Assembly (NCBI GenBank): GCA_031254195.1
Contig: JAIRUW010000024.1
Span: 1 to 42,889, forward strand
Length of the DNA stretch: 42,889 bases
Direction of reading: 5' to 3'
DNA from: Oscillospiraceae bacterium
GTDB lineage: Bacteria > Bacillota > Clostridia > Oscillospirales > UBA929
Part shown: one piece after another, positions 1 to 8,332 of the stretch
How positions within the stretch are numbered: the first letter of the stretch is position 1
Layout of the letters: every line of letters starts with the position of its first letter
Made by a program: the position numbers and the translations under genes
The notes under the pieces: generated by a model
Told to the model about the DNA's origin: nothing
Seen by the model: the letters and a program-made list of their open reading frames with translations, nothing else
Databases searched by the model: none

Positions 1-2095
1 CGGGTTGGTAATCGGGCCTGTTTGGGGGGGGTTTAGGGGGAGAGGGGGGGGCGGGGGAGGGGTCGAGTGAGTCTGTGCCTGCCGGCTTCAGTTGAAGGAT
101 TCCCCATTTGTCATTTTGCAAAAACCACATATAGCTATGAGTAGAAGAATAACCAACAAGTTCATCGTATGCCGGAGCCAGTATTTCCGCGCCGGTTTTG
201 TCGATAAGCCCAGTTTTGTCGTTTTTCCACACTCTTGCATGATCGTTACCATCGCCATAGCCATAGAAATTGTAATCATAGTAACCGCTCACCCAATCAT
301 AGTTTTGCGCGACTTCAATGACGACGGTGCCGGAAGTATCGATGTAACGCCACTTGTCGTTTTGCTTAACAGGAGCTATGCCACCGAAAAAGGAATCGGC
401 TTCATCATATATGAATGGAATGACGGCGATGTTGGATTTATTAATAAAGCCCCATTTACCATCCTTTTGTGCTAAACTCAATTCACTCTCATAGAATCCT
501 CCGAGGTCATCATACACAAGCGGAATAACGACCGAACCGGTCTCATCAACAAAACCCTTCTTGCCGTCCTTTATCACGAGGACTATCCCATCATTAAACC
601 AGCCGACATAATCATAAATGATCGGAACGACGGCGGTGTTGGATTTATTGATAAAGCCCCATTTACCATCCTTTTTTACGCAAGCTAACCCATCGTAATA
701 GAAACCCTGGAAACTATCGTACTCAAGCGGAATAACAACTGCGCCGGTATTGTCAACGACACCCATCTTACCATCTTTTTCTACATTAACCAGCCCATCT
801 CGGAACGAGCTGGCATAGTCATACGATGATAAATCAAAGACAGCTTTTGTTATCAGGTTGACAAAGAGGACATCCCCATTATCCTTTTCAATCCACAGCA
901 AATCATAATCATCAGATGATGAATATAGCCGTTGATAATAGCTAAGCGGCAAGACGAAGCTGCCGGAGGAGGAGTCTATCAGTCCTGTTTTGTCGCCATC
1001 TGTAACGACCGCCAAGCCGTGTGCAAGTATTTGAATTTGATCGTACCATTTTGCGGGAAACACCAGCTCACCATCGGAGGCTCTCAAGAGATTGTATGTC
1101 CCATTATAACTCACAAACGCGACGCCACCTTGAAAATCATTTGCAGAATAGAAATCGAAGCTCAATTGCTTGATTTCCGTTCCGCTCAGGTTAATTAGAC
1201 TATAGATTCCTCCGTTTCGGACTATTGCCCGGTCATCGGATACGGAGCAGGTGTAAATCCAGTCGTGCTCAATTTCAAGGATAAGGTTATCACCATAGTC
1301 AACGACCCCTATCTTCCAAGTGGTGCCATCGCGCACCCGTAGCAATCCTTTACCAAAAGATTCTACCATGTCATATGCGAATGTGCGGACGTGAACATCC
1401 CTATCTGTGACTATTTTATAAGTCCCGCCATCATTGACAAATAGCTGGCCGTTGTCAATACGACTAATACCATTATACTTGCCAATTACAATCACGAACG
1501 CTCCGGTGGCATCAATCAGCCCGTACTGATTACCCTTAGAAACTATTGCTGTCCCATTGACGAAATCAGAAGTCCAGTCATACTCTGCTGGAAGAATCAA
1601 AGATCCGGTCTGATCGATAAGACCGCTCTTCCAGTTTTTCAAAACCTTCCTTACGTTTTTCGGTTCATTAGAAGATTCAATATAGTCATACTCTATCGGG
1701 AGTTTTATCATCCCAGCTTGGTCGATTAGACCATATTTCCCGTCTATGCCGACTGTTATGAACCCGTTATCAATATTTGATATGGAGTCATAAATCGGCT
1801 GAACAACAAAATCTCCAGACTGATTCATAAGTCCATATTTGCCATTGACCGTCACGTGCCACAAGTCGCCCCAAAATCCTCTTATAAGACTATCCGGTTC
1901 AACATTGTTGCCTTTGGCACTGATAACTAAATCAGGTCTATCGAAAACATTATATACCTGCTCATAGTTATACATTGCCGGTATTACCACTTCGCCAACG
2001 AATTTGGCGGCGGTTGCCACAAAAATGGTTGGGAGCATGGTGAGCAGCATGGTAATTGCCAAGAGCAAGGAAAGTGCCTTCTTTAGGTTTTTCAT
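1..2095 (-). CDS. Secreted WG-repeat protein, 3' end beyond the left edge
   Basis: Reading the minus strand from an ATG at 2095 gives an open frame with no stop to base 1, so at least 698 codons and an incomplete C-terminus. An RBS (AAAGGA) lies 7 nt before the start. Residues 1-29 form a signal peptide (two Lys, a Leu-rich core, ATAA cleavage region). The rest is about 14-15 degenerate WG-type units of the form DGKWGFINKSN, each followed by a beta-strand phrase such as VVIPLVYDD. WG repeats form extracellular or cell-surface beta-repeat folds whose biochemical role is mostly unknown. The last 20 visible residues are a proline-rich linker encoded by C-runs, so another domain may follow off the window. 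It starts 31 bp after the polymerase gene and is probably cotranscribed with it. Ligand and role are unknown. Confidence 0.85.
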   Translation of the reverse strand, partial: MKNLKKALSLLLAITMLLTMLPTIFVATAAKFVGEVVIPAMYNYEQVYNVFDRPDLVISAKGNNVEPDSLIRGFWGDLWHVTVNGKYGLMNQSGDFVVQPIYDSISNIDNGFITVGIDGKYGLIDQAGMIKLPIEYDYIESSNEPKNVRKVLKNWKSGLIDQTGSLILPAEYDWTSDFVNGTAIVSKGNQYGLIDATGAFVIVIGKYNGISRIDNGQLFVNDGGTYKIVTDRDVHVRTFAYDMVESFGKGLLRVRDGTTWKIGVVDYGDNLILEIEHDWIYTCSVSDDRAIVRNGGIYSLINLSGTEIKQLSFDFYSANDFQGGVAFVSYNGTYNLLRASDGELVFPAKWYDQIQILAHGLAVVTDGDKTGLIDSSSGSFVLPLSYYQRLYSSSDDYDLLWIEKDNGDVLFVNLITKAVFDLSSYDYASSFRDGLVNVEKDGKMGVVDNTGAVVIPLEYDSFQGFYYDGLACVKKDGKWGFINKSNTAVVPIIYDYVGWFNDGIVLVIKDGKKGFVDETGSVVIPLVYDDLGGFYESELSLAQKDGKWGFINKSNIAVIPFIYDEADSFFGGIAPVKQNDKWRYIDTSGTVVIEVAQNYDWVSGYYDYNFYGYGDGNDHARVWKNDKTGLIDKTGAEILAPAYDELVGYSSTHSYMWFLQNDKWGILQLKPAGTDSLDPSPAPPSPPKPPPNRPDYQP

Positions 2096-2126
2096 ACTGA
2101 CATCCTTTCATCATGGCTGAGGGCAT

Positions 2127-3818
2127 TTACTCGCTCATCAGCCTTTTTTTGTATGTAAACAGCGGATGTTCCACTGAGGATCCTTTGATTATTGCTATTT
2201 TCTTCTGATGATCTGCTTGTAATGCAGAATGAAGCTGGGGGAGAATTTGCTCCATAAGGTCATATCCCATCGGGCTGTACGGTGCTTGCTCCGCACACAT
2301 TAGAGCCTGTGCCGCCGCGTCCTCGTACCGTTCCCTATGTATTAGCGAGCGCGCCATTTGGGAGTGTGCAACGGCGTTTGGGCGGGTGAGTTCCGAAAAA
2401 GCCTTATCAAGCTGGTCGTGCTCTCCCATTTTGGCATACAGGGCCATACGGGTTAACACGGCGTCGGTGTCGTTTCGCATAGACCACTTTTCCAAAAATT
2501 CTGCTGCCCTGACAGAATCCCCGGCGCGGACAATCCACGTAACCTGATTTTTAACGGCAGATGAAGCAAAGACGAAGACAAATAATACAAGGGGCAAAAT
2601 GAGAATACCCCGGCAAGCGGTTGGCAATATCCGTGAGGATTTTGGAAGGGTTTCAGCGAAAAGCATTGCCGTGACAAAGACTAGGGGGAGGAATGAGAAA
2701 GGAATGTCTAAAACCGCGTGTAGGAGGAGCATCCCAGCGCAAACGGCTTTCTTCTCCCACTTCTGATGCTTGAGCCAATAGCCAAGAAAAACAAGCAAGG
2801 GCATGACAGCGAGTATCCCGGCATTCACTCCGATTGAGACGTATTCGCTGTGAATCTTGGCGGCGTAGAAATGGGCTGATTGATAGGCTGGGTAATGAAA
2901 TTGCCAAGCACCGGGTCCAATACCCAGCGGGTATCGCAGCATTAACCTCAAACCATCGGATATTTGCACAAGCCTGTCTAGGTATGTGACAATAGGGTTA
3001 CTCGCACGCACGAAAAGCAATGCAACTGCCGCTATTATGAAAAGTCCGCCGCCCACCCAAAGAACCCACTTCTGCCGAGCAATTACTTCAACCGCGTGAG
3101 AGATTTTTTGCGAGAAAATAATCAAGGCAATCGGGGGGAGCAGGGAAATAGGCGGGATGCTGACAACAAATGCTGATGTATATATCACCCCTGCCGCAAG
3201 GAGCGACAGTCCAAAACCACACATGGCCGCGGCAGGGCGTATATGACGATTTTTGATCAGATACATTGTCCATCCAGCGATATAGACAAGGATAGAGCCG
3301 ACAGACTGCGTAAGAAGCAAGGCGCATTCTAAAAATGGCGCGTAGCGCCCCCTTTTCTCGGACAGCCGGGTCATAAATGCGCCCGCGCTGAGAAAAATCC
3401 CGGTGGCGTTGGCGTATTGGAATACGCCCTGCAATCTGTTTGAGGTTATCTGCCCTTCGGAGGGTAAGAACCCAGCGATCGCTATGTAACCAATGGCGGC
3501 GACGGTAATCCCTGCAAAGAATAGCGTCTCCGTTGCGTCAGTATTCACGTTGTAGAATACCAGCAACAACAAGCAAGCAACAACCGGCTTGGTCAGAGCC
3601 GCCAATGCTTCATAAGAAAGCCCGTGGTACAGAACAGAACCGACATAGGTAAGAAGAAATACCGCCATACAGATTGAGGCAATCAATGGAGGCAGGGTTT
3701 TCATTCGGCAAACTAAAGCGATAACAGCCAGAATACCGCATCCTGCCCAAATGGAATCGGAAAAGCCTCCTTGAAAAAGCGTAAAAAGTACGCATAGCAC
3801 GGTTGCAACATATTTCAC
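2127..3818 (-). CDS. O-antigen ligase/polymerase (Wzy/WaaL) family membrane protein
   Basis: 563-aa polytopic membrane protein with about ten or more hydrophobic segments. The hallmark Wzy_C (PF04932) region is at about residues 290-335: LRYPLGIGPGAWQFHYP, then a large loop with KIHSEYVSIGVNAG. Enzymes of this superfamily polymerise or transfer lipid-linked polysaccharide outside the cytoplasmic membrane. Residues about 430-540 are soluble and helical, TPR-like (EFLEKWSMRNDTDAVLTRMA and similar), as in many Gram-positive members. The start is a GTG, since no ATG lies in frame nearby; its RBS is weak. The gene sits directly downstream of the invertible-promoter segment at 3884-4015, which in its present orientation does not drive it. 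Whether it is a polymerase or a glycan-to-protein ligase cannot be told from sequence. Confidence 0.85.
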   Translation of the reverse strand: MKYVATVLCVLFTLFQGGFSDSIWAGCGILAVIALVCRMKTLPPLIASICMAVFLLTYVGSVLYHGLSYEALAALTKPVVACLLLLVFYNVNTDATETLFFAGITVAAIGYIAIAGFLPSEGQITSNRLQGVFQYANATGIFLSAGAFMTRLSEKRGRYAPFLECALLLTQSVGSILVYIAGWTMYLIKNRHIRPAAAMCGFGLSLLAAGVIYTSAFVVSIPPISLLPPIALIIFSQKISHAVEVIARQKWVLWVGGGLFIIAAVALLFVRASNPIVTYLDRLVQISDGLRLMLRYPLGIGPGAWQFHYPAYQSAHFYAAKIHSEYVSIGVNAGILAVMPLLVFLGYWLKHQKWEKKAVCAGMLLLHAVLDIPFSFLPLVFVTAMLFAETLPKSSRILPTACRGILILPLVLFVFVFASSAVKNQVTWIVRAGDSVRAAEFLEKWSMRNDTDAVLTRMALYAKMGEHDQLDKAFSELTRPNAVAHSQMARSLIHRERYEDAAAQALMCAEQAPYSPMGYDLMEQILPQLHSALQADHQKKIAIIKGSSVEHPLFTYKKRLMSE

Positions 3819-3883
3819 GGCATACGTGGGTTCCCATTTATTTCGAGCAAACTCTTCTCCCCTAATTCGGCTACTGCCACGAT

Positions 3884-3900
3884 GTACACCTCTTGACAGT
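3884..3900 (+). repeat. Left 17-bp inverted repeat of the invertible segment
   Basis: GTACACCTCTTGACAGT, matched base for base by the reverse complement of 3999-4015. Pairing stops at both ends of the arm, giving a sharply bounded repeat typical of a recombination site. Confidence 0.85.
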
Positions 3901-3934
3901 AGCCTATTTTCTATGCTTACCCCCAGAAAATGGC

Positions 3935-3963
3935 TTGCATTCTGCCGCGATATCTGTTATAAT
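3935..3963 (+). promoter_or_regulatory. Promoter inside the inverted-repeat segment, pointing right
   Basis: A -35 of TTGCAT at 3935-3940, a 17-bp spacer and a consensus -10 TATAAT at 3958-3963. It now reads rightward, antisense into the 3' end of the recombinase gene. After inversion the -10 would fall at about 3936-3941 on the minus strand, giving the Wzy-type gene a 5' leader of about 110 nt. The HTH gene at 4844 has the same -35 hexamer and spacer. Confidence 0.6.
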
Positions 3964-3989
3964 TGCAGTAATTTCGCAAATGCGGCTAA

Positions 3990-4028
3990 AAAAATCGGAC
4001 TGTCAAGAGGTGTACCACATGACAGTCC
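3990..4028 (-). terminator. Terminator of the serine recombinase gene
   Basis: On the minus strand, directly after the recombinase stop, a perfect 9-bp stem GGACTGTCA/TGACAGTCC (4028-4020 and 4005-3997, 14-nt loop) is followed by GATTTTTTT. Its second arm overlaps the right inverted repeat, so inversion would replace the T-run and probably weaken the terminator. Confidence 0.65.
3999..4015 (-). repeat. Right 17-bp inverted repeat of the invertible segment
   Basis: ACTGTCAAGAGGTGTAC, the exact reverse complement of 3884-3900. It also lies inside the hairpin at 3997-4028 that probably terminates the recombinase transcript. Confidence 0.85.
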
Positions 4029-4029
4029 G

Positions 4030-4638
<609 letters not shown>

Positions 4639-4688
4639 TCAACTCCTTTTTCATTGGTTTATTTTGCTATACGGAGTACAGTAATATC

Positions 4689-4732
4689 AAACTATAGATT
4701 AACATAACTTTATTTATGTTAATCTATAGTTT
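4689..4732. repeat. Perfect 19-bp-arm palindrome between divergent genes
   Basis: Arms AAACTATAGATTAACATAA (4689-4707) and its exact reverse complement (4714-4732) with a 6-nt loop, strongly AT-rich. It lies between the recombinase start (4635) and the HTH gene (4844), so it terminates neither gene. It could be an operator for the HTH repressor, a recombinase site or a cruciform. Confidence 0.8.
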
Positions 4733-4759
4733 TCGAACAAATAATATTTCCAAAAGCAC

Positions 4760-4788
4760 TTGCATTTTTCAATATAATGTGGTATATC
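4760..4788 (+). promoter_or_regulatory. Promoter of the HTH-ImmA pair
   Basis: TTGCAT (4760-4765), 17-bp spacer, TATATC (4783-4788). It lies 28 bp right of the large palindrome and about 55 bp before the HTH start codon. Confidence 0.5.
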
Positions 4789-4843
4789 TTTATACAAGGG
4801 GGAGAAACCCACAATATATAGGGTAACGAAAGAAGGTACAGCT

Positions 4844-5161
4844 ATGTGCAATCAATCGACCAACTTAAGACGCTTTCTCCGAAAATTAAGAATAACGCAC
4901 AATGAGAACTTATTCGAGATGACAAAAAGGATTGATACAGAAGTCACTTTACTGTCGAAGGCTGAAGACGGCAAGATTGAAGTCCCTCCTTATGTAATCG
5001 ACAGAATAGAACGGGTGTACAATCTATCAGAGAATGAACGGATTGACTTGAGACAAGCCGTTGAACACGACAAAAAACTGTTCAATTCTGTCGCTGTGGA
5101 TTTTGACAACACAAATAACGCTGCCTATACCATGTCCCCAAATCCGAATAGAAAATATTAG
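4844..5161 (+). CDS. Small HTH (Xre-like) regulator paired with ImmA
   Basis: 105-aa protein. Residues about 8-60 resemble an Xre-type helix-turn-helix (LRRFLRKLRITHNENLFEMT, then LLSKAEDGKIEVPPYVIDRI), followed by a charged, Asn-rich tail. The ATG follows AGAAGG. The next gene is an ImmA/IrrE-type protease 11 bp downstream. In ICEBs1 and many phages this pair is a repressor (ImmR) that the protease (ImmA) cleaves to release the element, which suggests it controls the mobile element here. The helix-turn-helix match is fair rather than strong, so the DNA-binding role is inferred from residue pattern and context. Confidence 0.65.
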   Translation: MCNQSTNLRRFLRKLRITHNENLFEMTKRIDTEVTLLSKAEDGKIEVPPYVIDRIERVYNLSENERIDLRQAVEHDKKLFNSVAVDFDNTNNAAYTMSPNPNRKY

Positions 5162-5172
5162 GAGAGAGCAAT

Positions 5173-5757
5173 GTGCAGGGATTGTCGGATTCCTTTAAGA
5201 TTAGAGTTCATGAGTATGTATGGAGTATAAGGGCGCTAAGCGAAGACGGGAGCAAAAAGCGCAATTTAATAGAACCAAGACTCGACATAGCAAAGCATCT
5301 TGAAATATTACAGGATCATGGATTCTGTAATTTTGTTGTTTTAGGGAATAACGAGCTTAAAAGTGCAGCAGAAGCCTCCTTTGAAAAAAACAAAATACTA
5401 TTATCAGAACGCACATACATTGCCGCATGTAATGATGATCCTGAAGCACGATTTATTATTGCGCACGAAATAGGGCATTTACTTCTTCATAGAGATAAAG
5501 AATCATCATCTATCGGGTATATGATGGAGGAAGAGGCCAATTATTTTGCAGTAGAGCTTCTCGCGCCTACAGAATTGCTCGCTATAGACATGAAAAAATA
5601 TCGAACGAAATCGCAGGATTTTGCAAGAATCTTTGGAATAGAGCCATATATTGCGGAGATGCAAAGAAAAGCTGTAGAAAAGGAAGTAGAAAAACACGGG
5701 GTTGCTTTTTTTGAAAAATCGCTTCAAAAATATATTGAAAATTCAAAAAACCGATAA
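5173..5757 (+). CDS. ImmA/IrrE family metallo-endopeptidase
   Basis: 194-aa zinc protease of the ImmA/IrrE family (PF06114). The zinc site is visible as FIIAHEIGHLLLH (His98, Glu99, His102), followed by the family's third-ligand helix EEEANYFAVELLAP with Glu121 as likely ligand. The start is GTG at 5173: an ATG at 5171 is in another frame, and AGGAG is well spaced for the GTG. Family members cut their partner HTH repressor after a signal such as DNA damage or quorum change. A strong terminator follows at 5790. The base composition is clearly more AT-rich than the chromosomal genes to the right, in line with acquired DNA. Confidence 0.85.
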   Translation: MQGLSDSFKIRVHEYVWSIRALSEDGSKKRNLIEPRLDIAKHLEILQDHGFCNFVVLGNNELKSAAEASFEKNKILLSERTYIAACNDDPEARFIIAHEIGHLLLHRDKESSSIGYMMEEEANYFAVELLAPTELLAIDMKKYRTKSQDFARIFGIEPYIAEMQRKAVEKEVEKHGVAFFEKSLQKYIENSKNR

Positions 5758-5789
5758 CCCTTCTCCTTTTTGTGGCTTTTATAGACCCG

Positions 5790-5822
5790 GCGCGGCGAAT
5801 GAAAATACTCGCCGCGCTTATT
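5790..5822 (+). terminator. Terminator after the ImmA gene
   Basis: Stem GCGCGGCGA (5790-5798) and TCGCCGCGC (5809-5817), 9 bp with a 10-nt loop, followed by TTATTTTA on the plus strand. It separates the convergent ImmA and relaxase genes; on the minus side there is no T-run. Confidence 0.75.
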
Positions 5823-5833
5823 TTACCGTATTT

Positions 5834-7276
5834 TTACAGGCTAAAATCCCGTTCCATTACCGCCGCTCGATCCCGCGCAACCTCGCGCATAATCCGCTCC
5901 GCGCTCCGGCGCAGGGTTTCCACATTCTTCACATCGCCGCGCAATTTGTAAAACTCGTCATACAGCCTGTGCTTCTCGGCAAGCAGGTCTAAGGCTTCTT
6001 TGCGCCACTCCTTGACGGGAATGGGCGTTATGCCATTCATCACTGCATCAAGATACTGCTTCGCCGCTTTGTACTTTTCGATTGCGTCCTCATGCTTTTT
6101 GTAGTAAGCGTCACGCTTTTTCGGGTCAAGCTGCCGATACGTCTGATAGACCGATTTATGCTCCTTGAGATTGTCATGGTGCGCTAAATGCAAGGCCAAA
6201 GTGTCAAAACGGCGATTTGTTTTTTTCAGCTTGTCGGCAACCTCATATTGCTGTTTGTGTATACGCTTTACCGTGTCGGCAAGGTCGCCTATGTCGCGGA
6301 TGCCGTTCTCTTGGCAGAACACAAGAACACTTGCCATTGCTTTAAGGTCGCGGATTTTCTGCCATTGGGTTTTTAGGTTGTCGCCGCCTGCTATGCCTGT
6401 TGCCATCTGAACCATAGTCGGCGCAATGTCGTTAATTGGAACGGAGTACAGCCATTCATTGACTTTGTTAATACGGGCGCGGAGGGCGCGGATTTGCTGA
6501 TTGGTGATTTCTATTTCACGGTTGATGTCGCCGCGCTCGGTGCGGATGCCCTTGCGTTCCATCTGCATCGCCGCCACGCCGATATGGATAGTCGGGACTT
6601 GCTCCACGCCTTGACGTTCATAGGAACGGTGGTCTACCCGCTGGGAATGACCCGATTTTTCCAAAGCGGCGTTGACGGCAACCGCCCAACTCTCCCGCCA
6701 TTCCTCCGCTTTCGTTCTTTCATCCCAGTCGGTAGTCTGTATTTTACTGCACTTGTATGTTTTCTTCTTGGGGTCGTAGATTTTGTTGCCGTTATCATCG
6801 AGAATGTACACTTTCCTCTGCTTGTCGCCCCATGTCATATCTTCGTTTATGGGACGCATAGTTAGCATGACATGAGCATGAGGGTTGCCATCGCCTTTGT
6901 CATGCAAACAGAGGTCGGCGCACATACCATGAGCGACAAAATTACGCTGTACATAATCGCAGGCCAAAGCGATGTTTTGCTCCTTTGTCAATTCAACAGG
7001 CAAGGCTATCTCAATCTCCCTTGCAAGCTGTGAGTTTTTCGCCTTTTCGATATGCTCAACCGCGTTCCAAAGCACGGCGCGGTCTGCGTACTCTCTCGGC
7101 GCATATTCGGGCAACAGGATTTCCGTATGGACGATGCCGCCTTTGCGTGTATAGTCATGGGTTACGCCGTCACGCTCGTTTTTGATTTTCTCCCCAGCCC
7201 GGTACGCCGCCGCCGCGACAGCAGGGCGGCCTTTGCTCCGGCTGATGATTTGTATGGTGTGGTGAAATATTGCCAT
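5834..7276 (-). CDS. mobA: MobA/MobL (MobQ-type) relaxase
   Basis: 480-aa relaxase that would nick oriT and pilot the strand during conjugative mobilization. The N-terminal MobA/MobL domain starts AIFHHTIQIISRSKGRPAVA with the likely catalytic Tyr25 (AAAYRAGEK). The metal-binding HUH site is DGNPHAHVMLTMRP (His133, His135, with His125 nearby). From about residue 240 the protein is helical and charged, with long coiled-coil-like stretches to the C-terminus, as in small mobilizable elements that lack a primase domain. The RBS AAAGGGGAC precedes the ATG. It is divergent from the DUF3800 gene. No coupling protein or secretion genes are visible, so transfer would need a helper element. The oriT candidate at 8333-8363 has the right type for this family. 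Confidence 0.9.
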   Translation of the reverse strand: MAIFHHTIQIISRSKGRPAVAAAAYRAGEKIKNERDGVTHDYTRKGGIVHTEILLPEYAPREYADRAVLWNAVEHIEKAKNSQLAREIEIALPVELTKEQNIALACDYVQRNFVAHGMCADLCLHDKGDGNPHAHVMLTMRPINEDMTWGDKQRKVYILDDNGNKIYDPKKKTYKCSKIQTTDWDERTKAEEWRESWAVAVNAALEKSGHSQRVDHRSYERQGVEQVPTIHIGVAAMQMERKGIRTERGDINREIEITNQQIRALRARINKVNEWLYSVPINDIAPTMVQMATGIAGGDNLKTQWQKIRDLKAMASVLVFCQENGIRDIGDLADTVKRIHKQQYEVADKLKKTNRRFDTLALHLAHHDNLKEHKSVYQTYRQLDPKKRDAYYKKHEDAIEKYKAAKQYLDAVMNGITPIPVKEWRKEALDLLAEKHRLYDEFYKLRGDVKNVETLRRSAERIMREVARDRAAVMERDFSL

Positions 7277-7302
7277 ATGCTATGTCCCCTTTCAAAAATG
7301 GC

Positions 7303-7331
7303 TTGCCAATCTACCTGCATTTTGGTATAGT
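7303..7331 (+). promoter_or_regulatory. Promoter of the DUF3800 gene
   Basis: TTGCCA (7303-7308), 17-bp spacer, TATAGT (7326-7331). The start codon is only about 11 nt after the expected transcription start and has no clear RBS, suggesting a very short leader. Confidence 0.55.
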
Positions 7332-7348
7332 GTTTATGGTGATTAAGA

Positions 7349-8116
7349 ATGTTGGTATTCGTGGACGAAAGCGGGCATCCGCGCCCGACGGATAATAATA
7401 CGCTGTCTTGCTTGGCAGCGGTTTGCATTGATGAGACGGACATCCGCCTTATGATGCAGGAGCTATTTACGCTAAAGCAAACGCTGTTCGGCTCACAAGA
7501 CGAAAAGAAGGCGTCCAAGCTCATAAACAAGAACACCGTTATCCACAACAGAACAAACTATGTCGACTATGTAAATTCCGTCGTACGCATGTTTGAAACC
7601 TACTCGTGCAAAACCTATGCTGTCGTTGTGGAAAAACCCGACGAAGCGGTTTCGTTCCCCGATGGGCTTCTGCCCAAGCATTATCTTCCGATTTTGAAGA
7701 TTGTGGAGCTTCATTGTGAACGGGAGAACAAGTCAAAGTCGCTGTTTGTTTATGATTCACAGGACACCGGCGCGGATTCAAAAATTGCGGCCGCCTTTAC
7801 GAACTTTCTGTATAAATCTTCGCTTGGCAGAGGCTTCAACAAGATACTGGAGATCCCGCTGTTTGCAAGCTCGATCGTTACCCCATGCTTGCAGTTGGTT
7901 GACATAGCCGCTTCGGTCATACGGCATTATCACACAATGGGGTTGAAAACCCGCAAACCATGTTCTGATTTTGAGAAATGGGTAGACGCTATGTACAGTC
8001 GCATCCGTGTTACGACAGAGGATATATTTGAGCCAAGCACAGGTTTTACCCATTATGGCATTTACCATATGACCAGGCAGATATTTCAATCGAAGTCCTC
8101 GGACGTTTCGGGCTGA
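7349..8116 (+). CDS. DUF3800 domain protein
   Basis: 255-aa protein. The N-terminus MLVFVDESGHPRPTDNN carries the family's acidic signature (Asp-Glu in VDESG), and acidic residues recur later (FVYDSQDTGAD; LQLVDIAASVIRHY), a pattern compared with RNase H-like nucleases. DUF3800 genes are frequent on mobile elements and in defence islands, but the function is not established. The gene stands alone on the plus strand among minus-strand mobilization genes and has its own promoter, as cargo genes often do. A nuclease or element-maintenance role is inference only. Confidence 0.8.
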   Translation: MLVFVDESGHPRPTDNNTLSCLAAVCIDETDIRLMMQELFTLKQTLFGSQDEKKASKLINKNTVIHNRTNYVDYVNSVVRMFETYSCKTYAVVVEKPDEAVSFPDGLLPKHYLPILKIVELHCERENKSKSLFVYDSQDTGADSKIAAAFTNFLYKSSLGRGFNKILEIPLFASSIVTPCLQLVDIAASVIRHYHTMGLKTRKPCSDFEKWVDAMYSRIRVTTEDIFEPSTGFTHYGIYHMTRQIFQSKSSDVSG

Positions 8117-8149
8117 CAGAGTTTTTTCTTGATTTGAAAGATTTTCTTA

Positions 8150-8266
8150 TTGCTTTTTCCGAAAAACGTGCTATACTGTTAGTAGGGACTCATGTCGCCT
8201 CTCTCAGAGGCCGCACTTTTCCCATAATGAGGAGGGAGATACCGTTTAGGTACTCCCTCCTTTTAC
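8150..8266 (+). ncRNA. Candidate small RNA with its own promoter and terminator
   Basis: Promoter TTGCTT (8150-8155), 16-bp spacer, TATACT (8172-8177). A predicted transcript of about 80 nt from near 8184 contains a hairpin GCCTCT-CTC-AGAGGC (8197-8211). It ends in a strong terminator: GGAGGGAG (8231-8238) pairs with CTCCCTCC (8253-8260), with an inner TACC/GGTA stem, then TTTTACTT. No good reading frame fits inside. It lies just left of the oriT candidate. The terminator could instead simply serve the DUF3800 gene that ends at 8116. Confidence 0.4.
8231..8266 (+). terminator. Rho-independent terminator
   Basis: Stem GGAGGGAG/CTCCCTCC with one bulged A and an inner 4-bp stem, loop GTTTA, followed by TTTT. 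It would end transcripts from the DUF3800 gene and from the small-RNA promoter before they reach oriT. Confidence 0.75.
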
Positions 8267-8290
8267 TTGTAGTGCCGCATTTTCCGCATC

Positions 8291-8312
8291 TTTTGAACCG
8301 ATAGGTTCAAAA
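8291..8312. repeat. Inverted repeat left of the oriT candidate
   Basis: TTTTGAACC-GATA-GGTTCAAAA, perfect 9-bp arms. It lies 20 bp before the oriT hairpin and may be an accessory-protein site of the relaxosome; that role is inferred from position alone. Confidence 0.7.
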
Positions 8313-8332
8313 CGCCGTCTGCAAGACCGCGC

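Larger units (their letters stand above)
3884..4015. promoter_or_regulatory. Candidate invertible promoter segment
   Basis: A 132-bp segment bounded by perfect 17-bp inverted repeats, GTACACCTCTTGACAGT at 3884-3900 and its exact reverse complement at 3999-4015. It holds one good promoter and lies between a serine recombinase gene and the Wzy-type gene. In serine-invertase systems such as Bacteroides Mpi, this layout flips promoters of surface polysaccharide loci. That this segment inverts is inference; a MITE-like remnant is the alternative, but no flanking target duplication is visible. Confidence 0.6.

Noticed and set aside
88..279. 63-codon minus-strand frame in the WG gene
   Set aside because: Out of frame with the WG-repeat protein, which reads open from 2095 to the left edge.
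100..2000. Regular repeats that could suggest a CRISPR array
   Set aside because: The repeats are in frame, degenerate and encode WG units; there are no constant repeats with unique spacers.
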